Below, piece by piece: positions 13,402 to 25,308 of a stretch of DNA of 64,000 nt. Origin of the DNA: Homarus americanus. Taxonomy: Eukaryota > Arthropoda > Malacostraca > Decapoda > Nephropidae. Location of the stretch: assembly GCF_018991925.1 (NCBI RefSeq), contig NW_024725489.1:8105127-8169126 (forward strand). Reading direction: 5' to 3'. The notes beneath the pieces were generated by a model. The model was given only the letters and a program-made list of their open reading frames with translations. It was not told the DNA's origin and made no database searches. Position 1 is the first letter of the stretch. Each line of letters starts with the position of its first letter. The position numbers and the translations under genes were made by a program.

Positions 13402-15575
13402 GGGGACAGACGTGCCCATAGGTGCTCTTGACTTCCCGATTGTCCCACAAAGGTCCCTCAGAACCGACTCCCCTCAGCCGGCAAGTTTTTGCCAGCATGG
13501 GGGGTCGACGTAAACGTCCCAGAAGAGGCTCTCTCATGGCAGCAGACATATCTGATATGGATGCCATCGCAAACTCGCCTGGTCATACTGAATCCAACAC
13601 CCTTCAAGAGTCAGACCCCAGTGATTATAACAGTGACGGTAATGTTTCTATGGGAAACATTAGCCGGAGTGGAAACACCAATGCCACGGACCCTATCACC
13701 CTGCCCACTGCCAACCAGCCAAGTAAGCTGAATCTACACTTCCCCAAGGACTCACTGAAAACCGTAGAGGAATTCTTTAATTGAATGATGAAGTACTGCA
13801 GACATGGTCTCAACATTCAATTCCGACAAGGTACTAACCGGAACTTTATCAAGTGTCAGACTCCTGAAGTCTATGAAACACTTAGTACTGTTGGCTTTGA
13901 AGAGGTTGTCCTGGTGCTCCCCCAGTAGACACTGATGAATGTTGCCACATCTTAGTGAAACAATTCCCCCTATACGCTGACATCGAAGATGCGCTTGACT
14001 TTAATTCTAGTATACTCAGTATGCGTCGACATTCCTGGGGGAACACCCCACAAGCTGCTGTCATCGCCAAGTGGTAGGGAAATGAATGCCCAACCACTGT
14101 GGAGGCCCATCCAATCCTCCCACCACTTTATGCAGAACCCTATCATCCTGGACCTGCATTTTGTGTTATCTGTTCTCACTGGGGTCACACCTTCACTGCC
14201 TGCTGCCGACGTGATCTTCCCAGATGTTTCTTCTGTTCACTTAACCATAACTCTGCCGCCTGTGCCCAGAAAGTCAAAGACCACCTTAATGGGGGTGGTG
14301 TGGGCTATGTAGTTGATCCCAGGTGTTGTAACTGTGGCTGCCGGCTCAATGCTGAATCATGGCAATGCCCCAATCGCCCGTCTGTCCAAGGGGAAAAGCC
14401 TCCCAGAAGGCCGCGTCCCCTCCTCTGTCTCCAGCAACGCCTCCTTCTTCAACAACACCTGCCCCTGCCTGGCCTTACCTGGCTGCAACACAGCAGTCCC
14501 ATCGTCTCCTAACTCAACTACTACTAGGCCTTCTCCCCGTCTCTACCCTGACTCTGTCAGGCCTTGTGCTCCCACCTGTGCCCCCCCACAACCCCCCTCC
14601 AGTGACATGACACAGATCATATCCCTCTTCCAAGAATTTACCAACCGTATTGAAAAACTCTTTGTTAAACTCTGTACCGCCATCTCCAACCTACACAGAC
14701 TGCCCCTACCTCCAGCTGCTGCCCAGTCACCCTCCTCTTCTGGTCTGACACAACCTGGTAGCCCCCCTGTGAGCCCCTCCCTGCTCACGGCCTAGCCCAC
14801 CGCCGTCGGCCATCTCTACTGGTGTGGCGCCTACCGGGCCTGCCCTGGTGTGTCCTGTTGCCCCCGAACGAGGTCTTGCCTCATTTTCACGACACGTGGT
14901 GCCTCAGCCTGTTCACCCACTGCAAGCCACGCCCGCTCCTCTGTCTGTGCTATCTCCACCAGGGCTACCACCTATTGGACCTAAGGACACCACCCCCGGC
15001 GACCCGTACCCCACCGGCATGCCGACGTACACGCCATCACAATCACACTAAAAGGTATGTCCCTCAATATTGTCAATGTCTATGTGCCTCCCTCCACCCC
15101 TACTGTACCTGTCCCACCACACCATCTCACCTCCATCCCCACTGTACTTCGCCACGCCCAGTGCATTGGCAACCTTGACCCTCTCTCACTACATCCTCAC
15201 TTACCCTACTGTATGACCTCCTCCTCCCAGCCGTTACCAACACCTCTTCCCTCCCTGACCAGATATCCCTCCTCTTAGTGACAGGCATGGCACTTGACAT
15301 TAGGAATCTGCGACGCTTTGCCATAAACAGATAAATTGTACCGGGAATTTTCCCCCACACACTCATCATTCTGTCACTTTATGTAACTTGCTGACAAAAC
15401 ACATGACTTTTCAGGGATTTATGCCCTTAATGCATGAGTCATAAAGGCAAGCTTGAACTACGCATGCTTCCCAGATGGGGGCTGTAAACGTTTCTGCGCT
15501 TCGCCTTGCACAGGATGTAAGGGGGTGCCCAATAAACTAGCCGCCTGGGGGGCAATCTAAAAAAATAAAAATAAA
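13402..15575 (+). mobile_element. LINE-X copy B, internally deleted
   Basis: Plus-strand mirror of copy A. The 5' end is near 13402 and ORF1 spans 13497-14795. An endonuclease start (AITITLKGMSLNIVNVYVPP) is near 15030-15090. It is joined about 200 bp later to MALDIRNLRRFAINR-stop near 15330. The 3' UTR ends in GTGCCCAATAAACTAG, then an A-rich tail (AAAAAAATAAAAATAAAT) near 15560. It keeps about 200 bp more of ORF2 than copy A, so the two deletions are not identical. Confidence 0.8.
13497..14795 (+). pseudogene. LINE-X copy B ORF1 (zinc-knuckle protein), broken
   Basis: It starts MGGRRKRPRRGSLMAADISD at about 13497 and stays open to 13784. It then continues through stops and frameshifts to 14099-14512, where CVICSHWGHTFTACC, CFFCSLNHNSAAC and CCNCGCRLNAESWQC form zinc-knuckle clusters. 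A proline- and serine-rich C terminus follows. This is consistent with a LINE ORF1 nucleic-acid-binding protein. At least three stops or frameshifts are present. Confidence 0.65.
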
Positions 15576-16829
15576 TCTAAGCTATAGCTATCATCTAAAC
15601 TTAATGAAGTAAGGAAATGAGGGAAGAAAAGTTTGAAAAGTTTAAAAGTTAACAACAGTGGGATAAAGTAATAAGAACATACATCTAAGAAATCCCTCCC
15701 TTATAGGTTGGAGAAACCTCAGAGAACACACACTCATGTAGATCTTGGATATTGGAAGTAAATGACGAAGAACATATAACATTACTTGTCACAGTTATTT
15801 TCTTAACAAAAGATATCATTAAGAGCATGCGTGCATTGTTGACTTTTCAATCCAAATATTTCTTCTCTTTGGGTGAATCAAAGTCGTTTGCGACGCGTCT
15901 GAGTCTTGATCTTAGTATGTAGCCAGCTCACCTTACCCACTTGCTTAAGCAGTAAACTTTGTTTCATCAAAGTCTTGAAGTGACATGAACCTAATGAACA
16001 CATACATTCATACCTTTGCCAAACCGTTTTGATATGTTCAACAATCTTAATTGTTTGTACCTACAGTATGTGTAAGTATGTGTGTGCACCTTTTTTTTTA
16101 AAGTGTTTGCGTACATGCAAGGTAAAAGATGTTTAGTTGAATTATGGCTATTGCACCAATAATACATAGTTTACCTTAAAAGTCCATAAGTTATTGTTTT
16201 CTATATTAAAGGACTTAGGGATTTATAGAAAACGATATATATATTTGTGCACAGACTAAATAAGAATCCTTGCTGTGATATCTGTATAAAAGTAAGTCCG
16301 TACAACCAAAAGAAGTTATGAAAAATTTGTGAATATTTTCGATGGTATCGTATCCTCTACCGGTCAACAAGTACTTAGCACCAGCAACAACCATACGTTT
16401 CTTTTATGTTCCATACACCTATAAGTAACACTCTACTTTGTTCCAATTCCCGAGTTAATAATTTATACTAAGATAAAGGTTGGCCAAAACGCTGTGTGAA
16501 GAAATATTTTGTTCAATTTAACTGAAGTCTTAGCTAGTTTATGCTGAGGATGTATCACATGGTCTGTGTTTGCTTTGATGTAGAAAATTTTTTTTTAAGG
16601 TTTTATATTATACTGTTATACCGAGACATGATCTAGTATTGTTATGCCGAGGCATAATTTCGTATCAAAATTTTGTAAACTAGGTATTTTGATTGTTTTC
16701 AGCAAGTTATTTTGCCAAATTGTGACATTTTCGTTACTATGTTGATGATGTATTAATTATGTAAGGATGTTCTAGAATGTATCGCATCATTTCTGTTATG
16801 ATTGTTATGATTCACTTATTATTGGAAGC
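15576..16829. other. No gene seen
   Basis: About 1.25 kb of AT-rich sequence. GTTATACCGAGACAT and GTTATGCCGAGGCAT occur as a short direct repeat near 16615-16655. No coding signal. Confidence 0.6.
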
Positions 16830-17325
16830 CTCGATCAGAGAAGAACGTTCTAGAATCTCCGAGGCGTCTTTGGGTTATTCTAGAATGTTCGAGAAGGGTC
16901 TGACGAGGCATATATAACCGGGGCGGGGCTGTGTAGGAGTCAGTTAGTTGCTCGCCTCTGTTCCTAGTGTAAAGACTAAACATAGCAGAACAAACTGAAG
17001 ACAATTGTTGTGCAAGTATTGTGGAATTGTTGTGATTAATATAAAGTGAGAAGACTAAGGAATTCTAAACTGGTAGAGTACTGACTATATATTTGAAGTG
17101 TGGAGTTAAGCTGTGAAGACATTACCCTGTTAAGTGTTGTGAAGAATTACTGTTTATTAAAGAAGACTTCAGTGCACAAGTCAGTTTCTGTGACCTGGTG
17201 GAAATCTACCAGCCTGTTGTTTGTCTGTACACTGATGCCGATTGTCGGGGAATTACCGGAGACTGGCGGGACAGTCAGTGGTAATTCGACAACTCTTGGG
17301 AGATATCTGCTCCTCTGTACATAAG
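16830..17325 (+). promoter_or_regulatory. Heat-shock-type promoter repeat, copy 1
   Basis: Two heat-shock elements precede a core promoter. The first is GAA-cg-TTC-ta-GAA (16843-16855). The second is a perfect four-box TTC-ta-GAA-tg-TTC-ga-GAA (16878-16895). TATATAA lies at 16911-16917, and an arthropod-type initiator TCAGTT at 16940-16945, with its A 31 bases after the TATA start. The roughly 330 bp downstream is repeated at 20787-21118. It could be the U3/R of an LTR element or a duplicated heat-shock gene promoter. It ends where a CR1 3' tail begins (17325). No ORF follows. Confidence 0.65.
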
Positions 17326-18250
17326 AACATAAGAATGGAGGAAACTGCAGCGGGCCTATTGGCCCATACTGGGCAGTCCCGTTTACACCCAACCCCTATT
17401 GCTCATATAAGCATCCAACCTATGTTTGAAGCAATTCAGCGTATTCGAGTTAATGATGATATTTGGTAACTTGTTCCATTCATCCACTACTCTGTTTCTA
17501 AACCAGTGTTTACCTATTTCACCCCTAAATCTAAATTTGTCTAATTTAAAACCATTGTTACGAGTTCGCTCCTGGTTGGATAGTTTGAGTACCTTTGTAA
17601 TGTCCCCTTTGTTTAGCCCTGCCTTCCACTTATACACCTCTATCAGGTCGCCGCTCGCTCTACGTCTCTCGAGGGAGTGCAAATTAAGATGCTTTAACCT
17701 GTCTCTATACTCAAGGTTCCTAATGCCCGGGATTAGTCTTGTCATTCTCCTCTGAATTCTTTCCAAGGATTCTATATCCATTCTGTAATACGGTGACCAG
17801 AACTGAACTGCGTAATCCAGGTGTGGTCTCACAAGAGCAAGATACAGTTTTAGGATGACCTCGATAGTCTTGTAACTAACACTCCTTTGTATGAACCCAA
17901 GTACTTTATTAGCCTTGTTAAAAGCAAAAACACATTGTTTACTTGGCTTAAGGTTCCTACTTATCATTACTCCTAAATCTCTCTCGCAGTCGGATTTCTC
18001 TATGGCATCGTTGTTCATCTGGTATCTGGTTTCCCTGTTTACATCTCCTATACAGAGTACTTTACATTTGTCCACATTGAATTTCATCTGCCATTTTTCA
18101 GACCATTCGAAAAATTTGTTTAGATCTTCCTGTAGTTTTGCGGAGTCCTCGTCAGATTTAATTACACGTCCTATTTTAGTGTCATCAGCAAATTTACTTA
18201 TGTTGCTGTCTACACCGATATCTACTGCCTCTATGCCAGTGATTATAACG
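17325..18250 (-). mobile_element. CR1-like LINE, 5'-truncated copy (subfamily 1)
   Basis: The minus-strand open reading (from about 18250 to 17383) is the C-terminal part of a CR1-type RT. It contains SKFADDTKIG (catalytic FADD), KWQMKFNVDKCKV, CERDLGVMISRNLKPSKQC, LALVRPHLDYAVQFWSPY, RIQRRMTRLIPG and the terminal RNRVVDEWNKLPN and YMSNRGWV. The 3' UTR follows at 17325-17383 with the ATTCTTATGTTCTTATGT tail. No stop interrupts it. The residues before about 18235 in the ORF do not belong to the LINE. It is nearly identical at protein level to the copy at 40890-43870. Confidence 0.88.
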
Positions 18251-18953
18251 ATCAGCTGATCCCCCTTCACCAGTGTCGTACCGTGGTTGCACTGATGAAG
18301 CAGGCAGAACACCTACATAGTATATCAAATATCAAGTAGAATATGTCCTATCTGTAAATATGGTGTTGTCAAGCCTTATAAACACCCAAAAAAAATTACG
18401 CGAAAATTCAAATATCTTACCTCAGATCATTTGCAGTCAAGAAAGATTTACTTATATTGAAATTCGGCTCTCCGAGAATTTGTAGAATTCTTATTGACAT
18501 TGATATTGAAAGTTTATTTAGCCAATTGACCACAGATAAAAATAATAATAATAATTACAAGACAAATAGTAATAATAATTGTATAATATGGACACGAAGT
18601 AGTACCTTAAGCTGTGTATTCTTATATTACCCTATTAATTATGTATAGTAAAGTATTACAGAACATGTATTAATTCTATGTAATATTTCCATTTATTATG
18701 CACCATGTTATGTATGTGAATTATCATATTTACATTTTATGTATTCAGCTTGTGAATGCTGGCATCTGTACATGCTAGCGCGCAGTGATACATGGAGTGG
18801 AGACCAGCAGTCCTTATGGTGTGGAAGTGCTCTGTCTTATTGGTGTCTCTGCATATCTCCCGTACGAGAATAAGAACCTATTTTTAAGATAACAAGTGTT
18901 TGTGTATACCCTCAGTAGTGTAGAACATTTTGGGGGTATCAAAGACAAACATA

Positions 18954-18996
<43 letters not shown>

Positions 18997-19020
18997 GAAC
19001 CATGAAGAAATACATAATTG
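18251..19020. other. No gene seen; AAT microsatellites
   Basis: AT-rich sequence. Short (AAT)n tracts lie at about 18538-18555 and 18955-18994. Confidence 0.6.
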
Positions 19021-19024
19021 AAAA

Positions 19025-19775
19025 GGACCCTCCTTTGAACAGTCCCTAGCATATCCCTAGCATATGTCGGGGACCAAACGGGGTGACAGTACTCCAGATG
19101 GGGAAGCACTTCACTTTTGTTGATCGTTACGACCTTCTTATAAGACCTAATAATTTATTTGCCTGATTTACCATCGTCTCGCAATGGCCCGTGAACTTCA
19201 GCTCATTGTCAACATACACACCTAGATCCTTCTCACATTGTTATCAATAGTGCAGATTTTTCATCCCCTTGGGACACATGATACGCCTCCTTACCGTTGG
19301 TACGCCCCAGGTGCATCCTCTTACACTTCGTGACATTGAATCTCAGTAGCCATTTCTTCGACCATTCCTGGAGCTCACAGAGATCCTTCTGCAGCTCTAC
19401 ACAGTCCGCTTGGTTCTTGATTTCCCGAAATAACTTGGCGTCATCGGCAAACATTTGTATGGAGGAGTATACAACGTCAGGCATGTCATTTATGAAACAA
19501 ACAAGCAACAGCGAGCCCAATACACTGCCCTGTGGTACCCCGTTTGTGACAGGTACAGATGATGATTTCGTGCCATTAATCACCACACACTGCTTGCGGT
19601 CTTGTAAAAAGTCTTCTATCCACGCTTGGACATTTCCCGAATTCCGTACCCTTCCAGTTTGAATTTTAGCCTTTCGTGGGGTACACTGTCGAATGCCTTG
19701 GCAAAATCTAGGTACATATTGTCGAGAATACCAATCCGTTCCAGAGTATAGCTGCCTAATGCCTAACAACAACTC
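19025..19775 (-). pseudogene. LINE reverse transcriptase fragment, third type
   Basis: Minus strand. MYLDFAKAFDSVPHERL (19640-19720, one frame) shifts to NVQAWIEDFLQDRKQ, then NGVPQGSVLGSLLL, FADDAKLF (FADD box, near 19430) and FNVTKCKRMHLG. A further shift near 19240 gives CEKDLGVYVDNELKF and NQANKLLGLIRRS. This is the palm and thumb region of a CR1/Jockey-like RT distinct from the other copies. At least three frameshifts are present. Confidence 0.8.
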
Positions 19776-20109
19776 TTAGGAAACATAATATCACCGTTTA
19801 ACATATGACTCCAAGCTTATTAGAAGAAAGGGACTGGTAACAACTGTAGCACCATCACATAATGGGAACACCACAGCCGATTACAATACCAACAGATGGT
19901 AACAATACGATATATCCACACTAATATTAAAGTACGGCATTCGCTCGAAGGTTATTGGGGAGTTACAGTTTGTATACGAAGACTATTTCTCTGTTTCCAT
20001 AATTAAATTCACCTTAGAAAAGGAAGCTTTGCATCAACAGTGGACGTCAGAAGTGACAACACTTCCATTGCTAATGTCCAAAACATTTATATTCTGCATC
20101 TCCCTCTTC
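19776..20109. other. No gene seen
   Basis: Short AT-rich interval between LINE fragments. Confidence 0.5.
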
Positions 20110-20740
20110 ATTTAAAATGCTAATAACAGGTTTATAAAATAGCTGACTCTTTTGTGGTGTAAATATACCCCCAGTTTCCACAACTTACTGTTTAGTTCGA
20201 ATCTTTTCTTTATTTCCCTACACACTACTACTAGAAATCTCTGCACCACATCTTCGTACAGGCCTTTGCAATGAGGCCTGTACACACGGAGGTAACTCGG
20301 CAAAACTAGCAGTCCCAGCCCATTTCCTGATAAGTTGCCTATCCCTGCCTTGTGGGTCAGCGTAGCTGTTGCCCTTGCTTCGAACACCTCGCACTTTATT
20401 CACTTCCTTCCATATGTTACCCAAGCCCTTGCCTTTGGCGATTCTCCCTAAAAATTCTGCCCAGTATTTATTCCGCGCCTCTTGCTTGATTTCACTACAC
20501 ATTTTTGCAGTTTCTTTCAGCACTTGCTTGATTTCATTATCAATTGGATTTATACTCCATTCTCTTTGTAGCCTTCTGGTTGTCCTCTACCTTTTTTCTA
20601 AGCATCTGAATTTCTTGCTTGAGTTGAACTACTACACCATACATATCACCAAACTTGTCAATTACCTTATCTTCTGGAACAACTTTTCGTGCAGCCCCTG
20701 CACCATTTCCTGTTACCTTCCACACGTTCTCAGTTGAAGG
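20110..20740 (-). pseudogene. LINE fragment: region between endonuclease and RT
   Basis: Minus-strand readings VWKVTGNGAG, then KQEIQMLRKKVEDNQK (20540-20725), and after a stop EIKQEARNKYWAEFLGRI, GLGNIWKEVNKVRG and RKWAGTASFAELP (20218-20523). The RxxYW and IWKEVNKVRG blocks resemble linker segments of Jockey/I-type LINEs. No catalytic residues are included. The assignment is moderate. Confidence 0.5.
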
Positions 20741-20786
20741 TAGAGTTGTCTCACCTGTAACTCCTCGTCCTTCTTCATTTTCTCGC

Positions 20787-21118
20787 GATCAGAATAGAAC
20801 GTTCTAAAACTTCCCAGGCGTATCTCGTTCCGATCTGCAACGCCTGGATTGTGCTAGGCTGTTCTAGGCATCGTCTGAGGAGAGGTATACTGTATATAAC
20901 ACAAGTAAGGTGTCTGGTGAGTAGTTGACCGTTCTGCTCGGAGTGTGAAGTACAAGCCTAGTAACAGCTAAAGATAATTTGTAATTGGTGTTCAAGTAAT
21001 GTGGAATTGTTGTGACCGATATAAAATGAAAAGACTAAGGAATTGTAAACTGGTAGTGTGCTGACTGCATATATTCGAAGTGAGAAGTCCAGCTGTGAAG
21101 ACTTTCCCTGTTGATTAT
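20787..21118 (+). promoter_or_regulatory. Heat-shock-type promoter repeat, copy 2
   Basis: Aligns with 16830-17160. A GAA-cg-TTC core is kept (20798-20805) and TATATAA is kept (20893-20899). The four-box element is degraded and the initiator is altered to GAGTAGTT. The downstream transcribed-region motifs GTGGAATTGTTGTGA, AAGACTAAGGAATT and AGCTGTGAAGAC are shared. It is older than copy 1 or under less constraint. Confidence 0.6.
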
Positions 21119-21351
21119 ATGTTAAAGTCCGCGTGCTATATGGACTAAATTAAATATATATGCTACTCCCACCACATAAGTGGCACGGGCAATCCCTATT
21201 GGAGGTTCGGCGCCATCAACTCGATGGACAGGCTTAGTGTGAAATATAACAAAGTCTAGGATTGCTTTTAGTGTCCTTGTAGCAAGGTGGTTGCAATCCC
21301 TGGTCACAAGCATAAGGTTGAGGGTTCGAGTCCTTGCTGGTGAGGTCGTTG

Positions 21352-21356
<5 letters not shown>
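21119..21356 (+). mobile_element. tRNA-derived SINE-like element, copy 2
   Basis: The main unit is at 21160-21356, with a canonical B box GGTTCGAGTCC (21323-21333) and the same upstream sequence as copy 1, ending in (TA)n. Directly before it (21119-21156), AAGTCCGCGTGCTATATGG is the tail segment of another unit, suggesting a former tandem pair. Confidence 0.6.

Positions 21357-21428
<72 letters not shown>
21353..21428. repeat. (TA)n microsatellite
   Basis: TA tract joining the SINE-like copy to the terminus of the minus-strand Penelope-like element. Confidence 0.97.
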
Positions 21429-21430
<2 letters not shown>

Positions 21431-21955
21431 TGATAACCACAAGGAAAGAAGAAAACACGAAGTTCCCAAGCGCTTTCGTGTAATTCACATCTTCAGGGGT
21501 GAGTACAGACTAAGGAGAAGTACAAAACACGGTGTATTTATACAGAGGAGAGTGAGATCAGGTCCACAATGGTCAGGTATTAGGTAATTACCCTACTAAT
21601 CTTTAGAAAGCACTGCAACTGTCAGTAGTCAGGTCAGAGGGTAAGGTGACCCAACCTTCTCACCTGGTTACAAATCTCCTTAATCACAAAATTGTCCAGT
21701 TTGTACATACCATTACTCAAATTCATGTTGACTGCTTCGGTATGTTTAATAAGACTAGATTCTATAATGTTCCAACTGTCAATTGAATTACAAGGTAATA
21801 TTGAGGAGGCATTATCCCAGCCAATGCAATGCTTATTATCCCTCACATGAACAAACAGAGCATTGGATTCCTGGCCTGTCCTAACACTATATTTATGTTG
21901 TTTAAGTCTAGTTACAAGATCTTTACCTGTCTGGCCTAGGGTATTTAAGGTTTGA
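21429..21955 (-). mobile_element. Penelope-like element 3' part, minus copy of an inverted pair
   Basis: Minus strand. The end of a GIY-YIG protein (MRDNKHCIGWDNASSILPC through ICNQVRRLGHLTL, 21634-21846) is followed by the element's 3' terminal region with a hammerhead ribozyme core, ending at GGTTATCAGCATATATA. The coding part matches the plus copy 21960-22735 closely. Confidence 0.85.
21463..21504 (-). ncRNA. Hammerhead ribozyme core in PLE terminus (1)
   Basis: Minus strand. CTGAAGA is followed by a 3-bp stem II (GTG/CAC with an AATTA loop) and GAAA. A loopless palindromic stem III (AGC/GCT) comes next, then T as the cleavage-site base. GGG then pairs with the CCC upstream of CTGAAGA as stem I. 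All core positions of a type I hammerhead are present. Tiny stem III is a feature known from PLE hammerheads. Confidence 0.65.
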
Positions 21956-21959
21956 GCCC

Positions 21960-22531
21960 TAGATCTTTCATAGACAAATGCCTGAACATTACTAAGAAAT
22001 CTTTTTTATAGAACTGATCCCAAGCCCACCCATGACCATAAGAATCTCTTAGTATTACCATTTCACAAAAATTTCTCTCAAATTCCTTTACAACTAAAAA
22101 CCTGGAACGTCAACGTGGCATTTAAAAACTCAACCACTGTTAAACAAATGTTAATCAAGAACTCCCCCAAGAACACAATTGGTTGCATTTATAAAGTTCC
22201 TTGCAAGGATTGTAATACGTTTTACTTAGGCCAGACAGGTAAAGATCTTGTAACTAGACTTAAACAACATAAATATAGTGTTAGGACAGGCCAGGAATCC
22301 AATGCTCTGTTTGTTCATCTGAGGGATAATAAGCATTGCATTGACTGGGATAATGCCTCCTCAATATTACCTTGTAATTCAATTGACAGTAGGAACATTA
22401 TAGAATCTAGTCTTATTAAACATACCGAAGCAGTCAACATGAATTTGAGTAATGGCATGTACAAACTGGACAATTTTATAATTAAGAAGATTTGTAACCA
22501 GGTGAGAAGGTTGGGTCACCTTACCCTCTGA
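21960..22531 (+). pseudogene. PLE protein C-terminal part with GIY-YIG endonuclease
   Basis: Before the open frame (22115), readable RT-end residues include RSFIDKCLNI, LLVLPFHKNFS and WNVNVAFKNS. The frame 22115-22531 is a GIY-YIG-type nuclease: YKVPCKDCNTFYLGQTGK (here YLG in place of YIG), an R in LVTRLKQHKYS, and a conserved ALFVHLRDNKHCIDW block. PLEs encode an RT fused to this nuclease, which nicks the target. The RT catalytic domain is absent, so this is a truncated copy. Confidence 0.85.
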
Positions 22532-22660
22532 CCTGACTACCGACCGTTGCAGTGCTCTTTAAAGATTAGTAGGGTCATTACCTAATACCTGGCCATTGTG
22601 GACCTGATCTCACCCTCCTCTGTATATATACACCTTGTTTTGTACTTCTCCTTAGTCTGA

Positions 22661-22703
22661 ACTCACCCCTGAAGATGTGAATTACACGAAAGCGCCTGGG
22701 AAC
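22661..22703 (+). ncRNA. Hammerhead ribozyme core in PLE terminus (2)
   Basis: Same core as the other copies (CTGAAGA, stem II, GAAA). Stem III reads GCGCC where the others have GCGCT, changing the base paired with the last A of GAAA, so this copy is probably weak or inactive. Confidence 0.5.
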
Positions 22704-22735
22704 TTCGTGTTTTCTTCTTTCCTTGTGGTTATCAG

Positions 22736-23366
<631 letters not shown>

Positions 23367-23849
23367 GCCATGCGTCGTCAGTGACATTTAAGAAAACTTT
23401 AACTTTTGATCCAGTTGCCCTACAAACATATTTAAGGGATCAATTTCCACTAATTTCAGGATGAGAAATTCACCGGTGACATTACCTTTGCATTTTGTTG
23501 GCATCTTCATGCCCAAACACCCAAATTAGTAATAAAGAAGGCTAAAAAAAAATGAAACTCAAACAGCCATGTTGTTTCACCTTTCCGTCACAGTCCTTTC
23601 ACCTTGTAGAAATTAAAAACGCAATTTTACATTAAATTTTGTAAAATTAATGCATTGCTTTCTAAATTAATTATGTTTCATTGCAAATACCTGAGAACAG
23701 AAAGGCTAACATAAGACTCACTAAGGGTTAATTAAACGCTAGATTCCTACTATTGTTGCTAAAATGCAAATAAATGCGACATATTCACAACAGAGTTCAG
23801 TAACAAGAAAAACACCATCGGTAAAGAAGGGTAATTAGGAATGTTAATA
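23367..23849. other. No gene seen
   Basis: AT-rich interval between the PLE fragment and the 3' end of the orphan gene. It may include that gene's 3' UTR. Confidence 0.5.
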
Positions 23850-25308
23850 GTCCATCTCATAATATGCGTCTTCAAAATTGTATGTTAAAGGCTCTTCTTC
23901 GTCTCCATCATTGTCATCTGCAGTAGAAGAGATGGAGGAACTGTAATGCGACCTCTACCTTGTCCATGAAGATGATCCAGAACTGAGCAGTCTTCTCATG
24001 ATGGCCCTGTCGCATCTCCTTCTTAAATTCATCAGTCTTGATCATGAGAGATTTCACACCGTCATTGGTCAGGGTATTCTTGAGGTTCTCGTGTGTGGGC
24101 ACACTGTCCCGTGCTTGGGGGATGGAGACAGCGCTGTCAGGGACAGTGCCCTTTACACTCTCAAATTGCTCAATGAGAAGTCGCTCAAGGGCCTCCAGCA
24201 AAGTCTTCAGTACATACAGGCTTCGATTATAATGTTTCCCTTCAAGGACCTTTGTGATGGACCCACTTGCACACAGATCTGCTTGGATGATGATCTGTCC
24301 CAGTCCACTGCTTTCCATGTACTTGAATATTGCACCAAAGTAAGCACAGATAGTGTGAAAGACACCTAGTAGGATGAACACCTTCTGAAACTTATCTCCA
24401 GACTGCCATGTCATCTTGTAGGCTTTCGTGGCTTGTGCTTGTGTGAGGCATTCATGAATTGTACTGTTCCTAGTGATTGGCGCGTTTATTGGTGGCAAAT
24501 GCTCTACAGTTGTAAGAGCCTCCACGCCTCCAGAACAGGACACCCAACCTTTCCATCCAGGCACTATTTGTAAGGGGACACTTGACATTCGACGACACAG
24601 TATCCACAGTGTATCAGACTGATGAGCTGCCACAATCACGTCGTCATTTATATCCAAGGGAACATTTATTTTTGGTGGCTCAGGCTTCTTTACATAACAT
24701 GGATCTAGGCCTTTCTGTTAACGTGGAGTTGATCTTGCTTTGGTCTTCGGGATACTGACTGTCTCCCAAGAAGGCTCCCCCATGCCTTCTATGGCAAGCT
24801 TCTCCTGCAATATCAACCCATGTGTACTATGTGTAGTGTCTCGCCCAGATGGTGTCTCTTCAGTGAGGACGAAATTGTCAAAACAGAAATGGACCACCAA
24901 ATTGTTGAGTGTTATATTTGTATGGGGGAAGAGGACCACTATGCTCTTTCACGCTTAGATATACAGCAGTCATTATTTCCAGCACTTTTGCATAGGAGAC
25001 ACAGTGCCCAAACCGGTTGAGAAGGGTGATAACTTTTGCTTGCCCTTTCAGATGCCACAGAGACACACCAAGCATACTATGCTTGGAAGTCATCCAATGT
25101 TCATTAGTAGATTGCATACTTTGTCATGTGACAGTGAGATTACCACTCTTTGCTTCTGGTCTGATAACTTTCTCTCCAGACAGAAGGGCCTGCATAAAGT
25201 GCAACAAATGTTGGGGCGGAGTTTGGTCTAGCACTTGTCTCCTCAAAATAAGTGCTGCCTCTTCAAGGAATCTTGAGTCTGAGGCAGCAGCTTCGAATGT
25301 AGCCTCTC
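23850..25308 (-). pseudogene. Orphan repeated-family gene, C-terminal part
   Basis: Minus strand. From 25308 the reading EATFEAAASDSRFLEEAALIL leads through LLHFMQALLSGEKV and an in-frame TGA near 25120 to KHSMLGVSLWHLKGQ and LLNRFGHCVSYAKVLE. A frameshift near 24945 leads to FCFDNFVLTEETPSGRDTTH. A TAA follows near 24718. The longest open part (24657-23914) has LPPINAPI, FILLGVFHTICAYF, LYVLKTLLEALERLLIEQF and EFKKEMRQGHHEKTAQFW. An alternative frame at the end gives an acidic tail (DDNDGDEEEPLTYNFED). I recall this protein type as repeated and unnamed in arthropod and cnidarian genomes, probably transposon-linked. I cannot assign a reaction. Confidence 0.6.

Larger units (their letters stand above)
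21960..22735 (+). mobile_element. Penelope-like element 3' part, plus copy of an inverted pair
   Basis: Plus-strand mirror of 21429-21955 that retains more coding sequence and ends at the same terminus (GGTTATCAGCATATATA). It joins a (TA)n tract. The arms point outward, head to head, with little between them. Confidence 0.85.

Noticed and set aside
17891..18259. Plus-strand ORF opposite the CR1 copy (also 42686-43297 minus, 58443-58973 plus)
   Set aside because: Antisense shadows of the RT coding sequence, seen at the same place in each CR1 copy.
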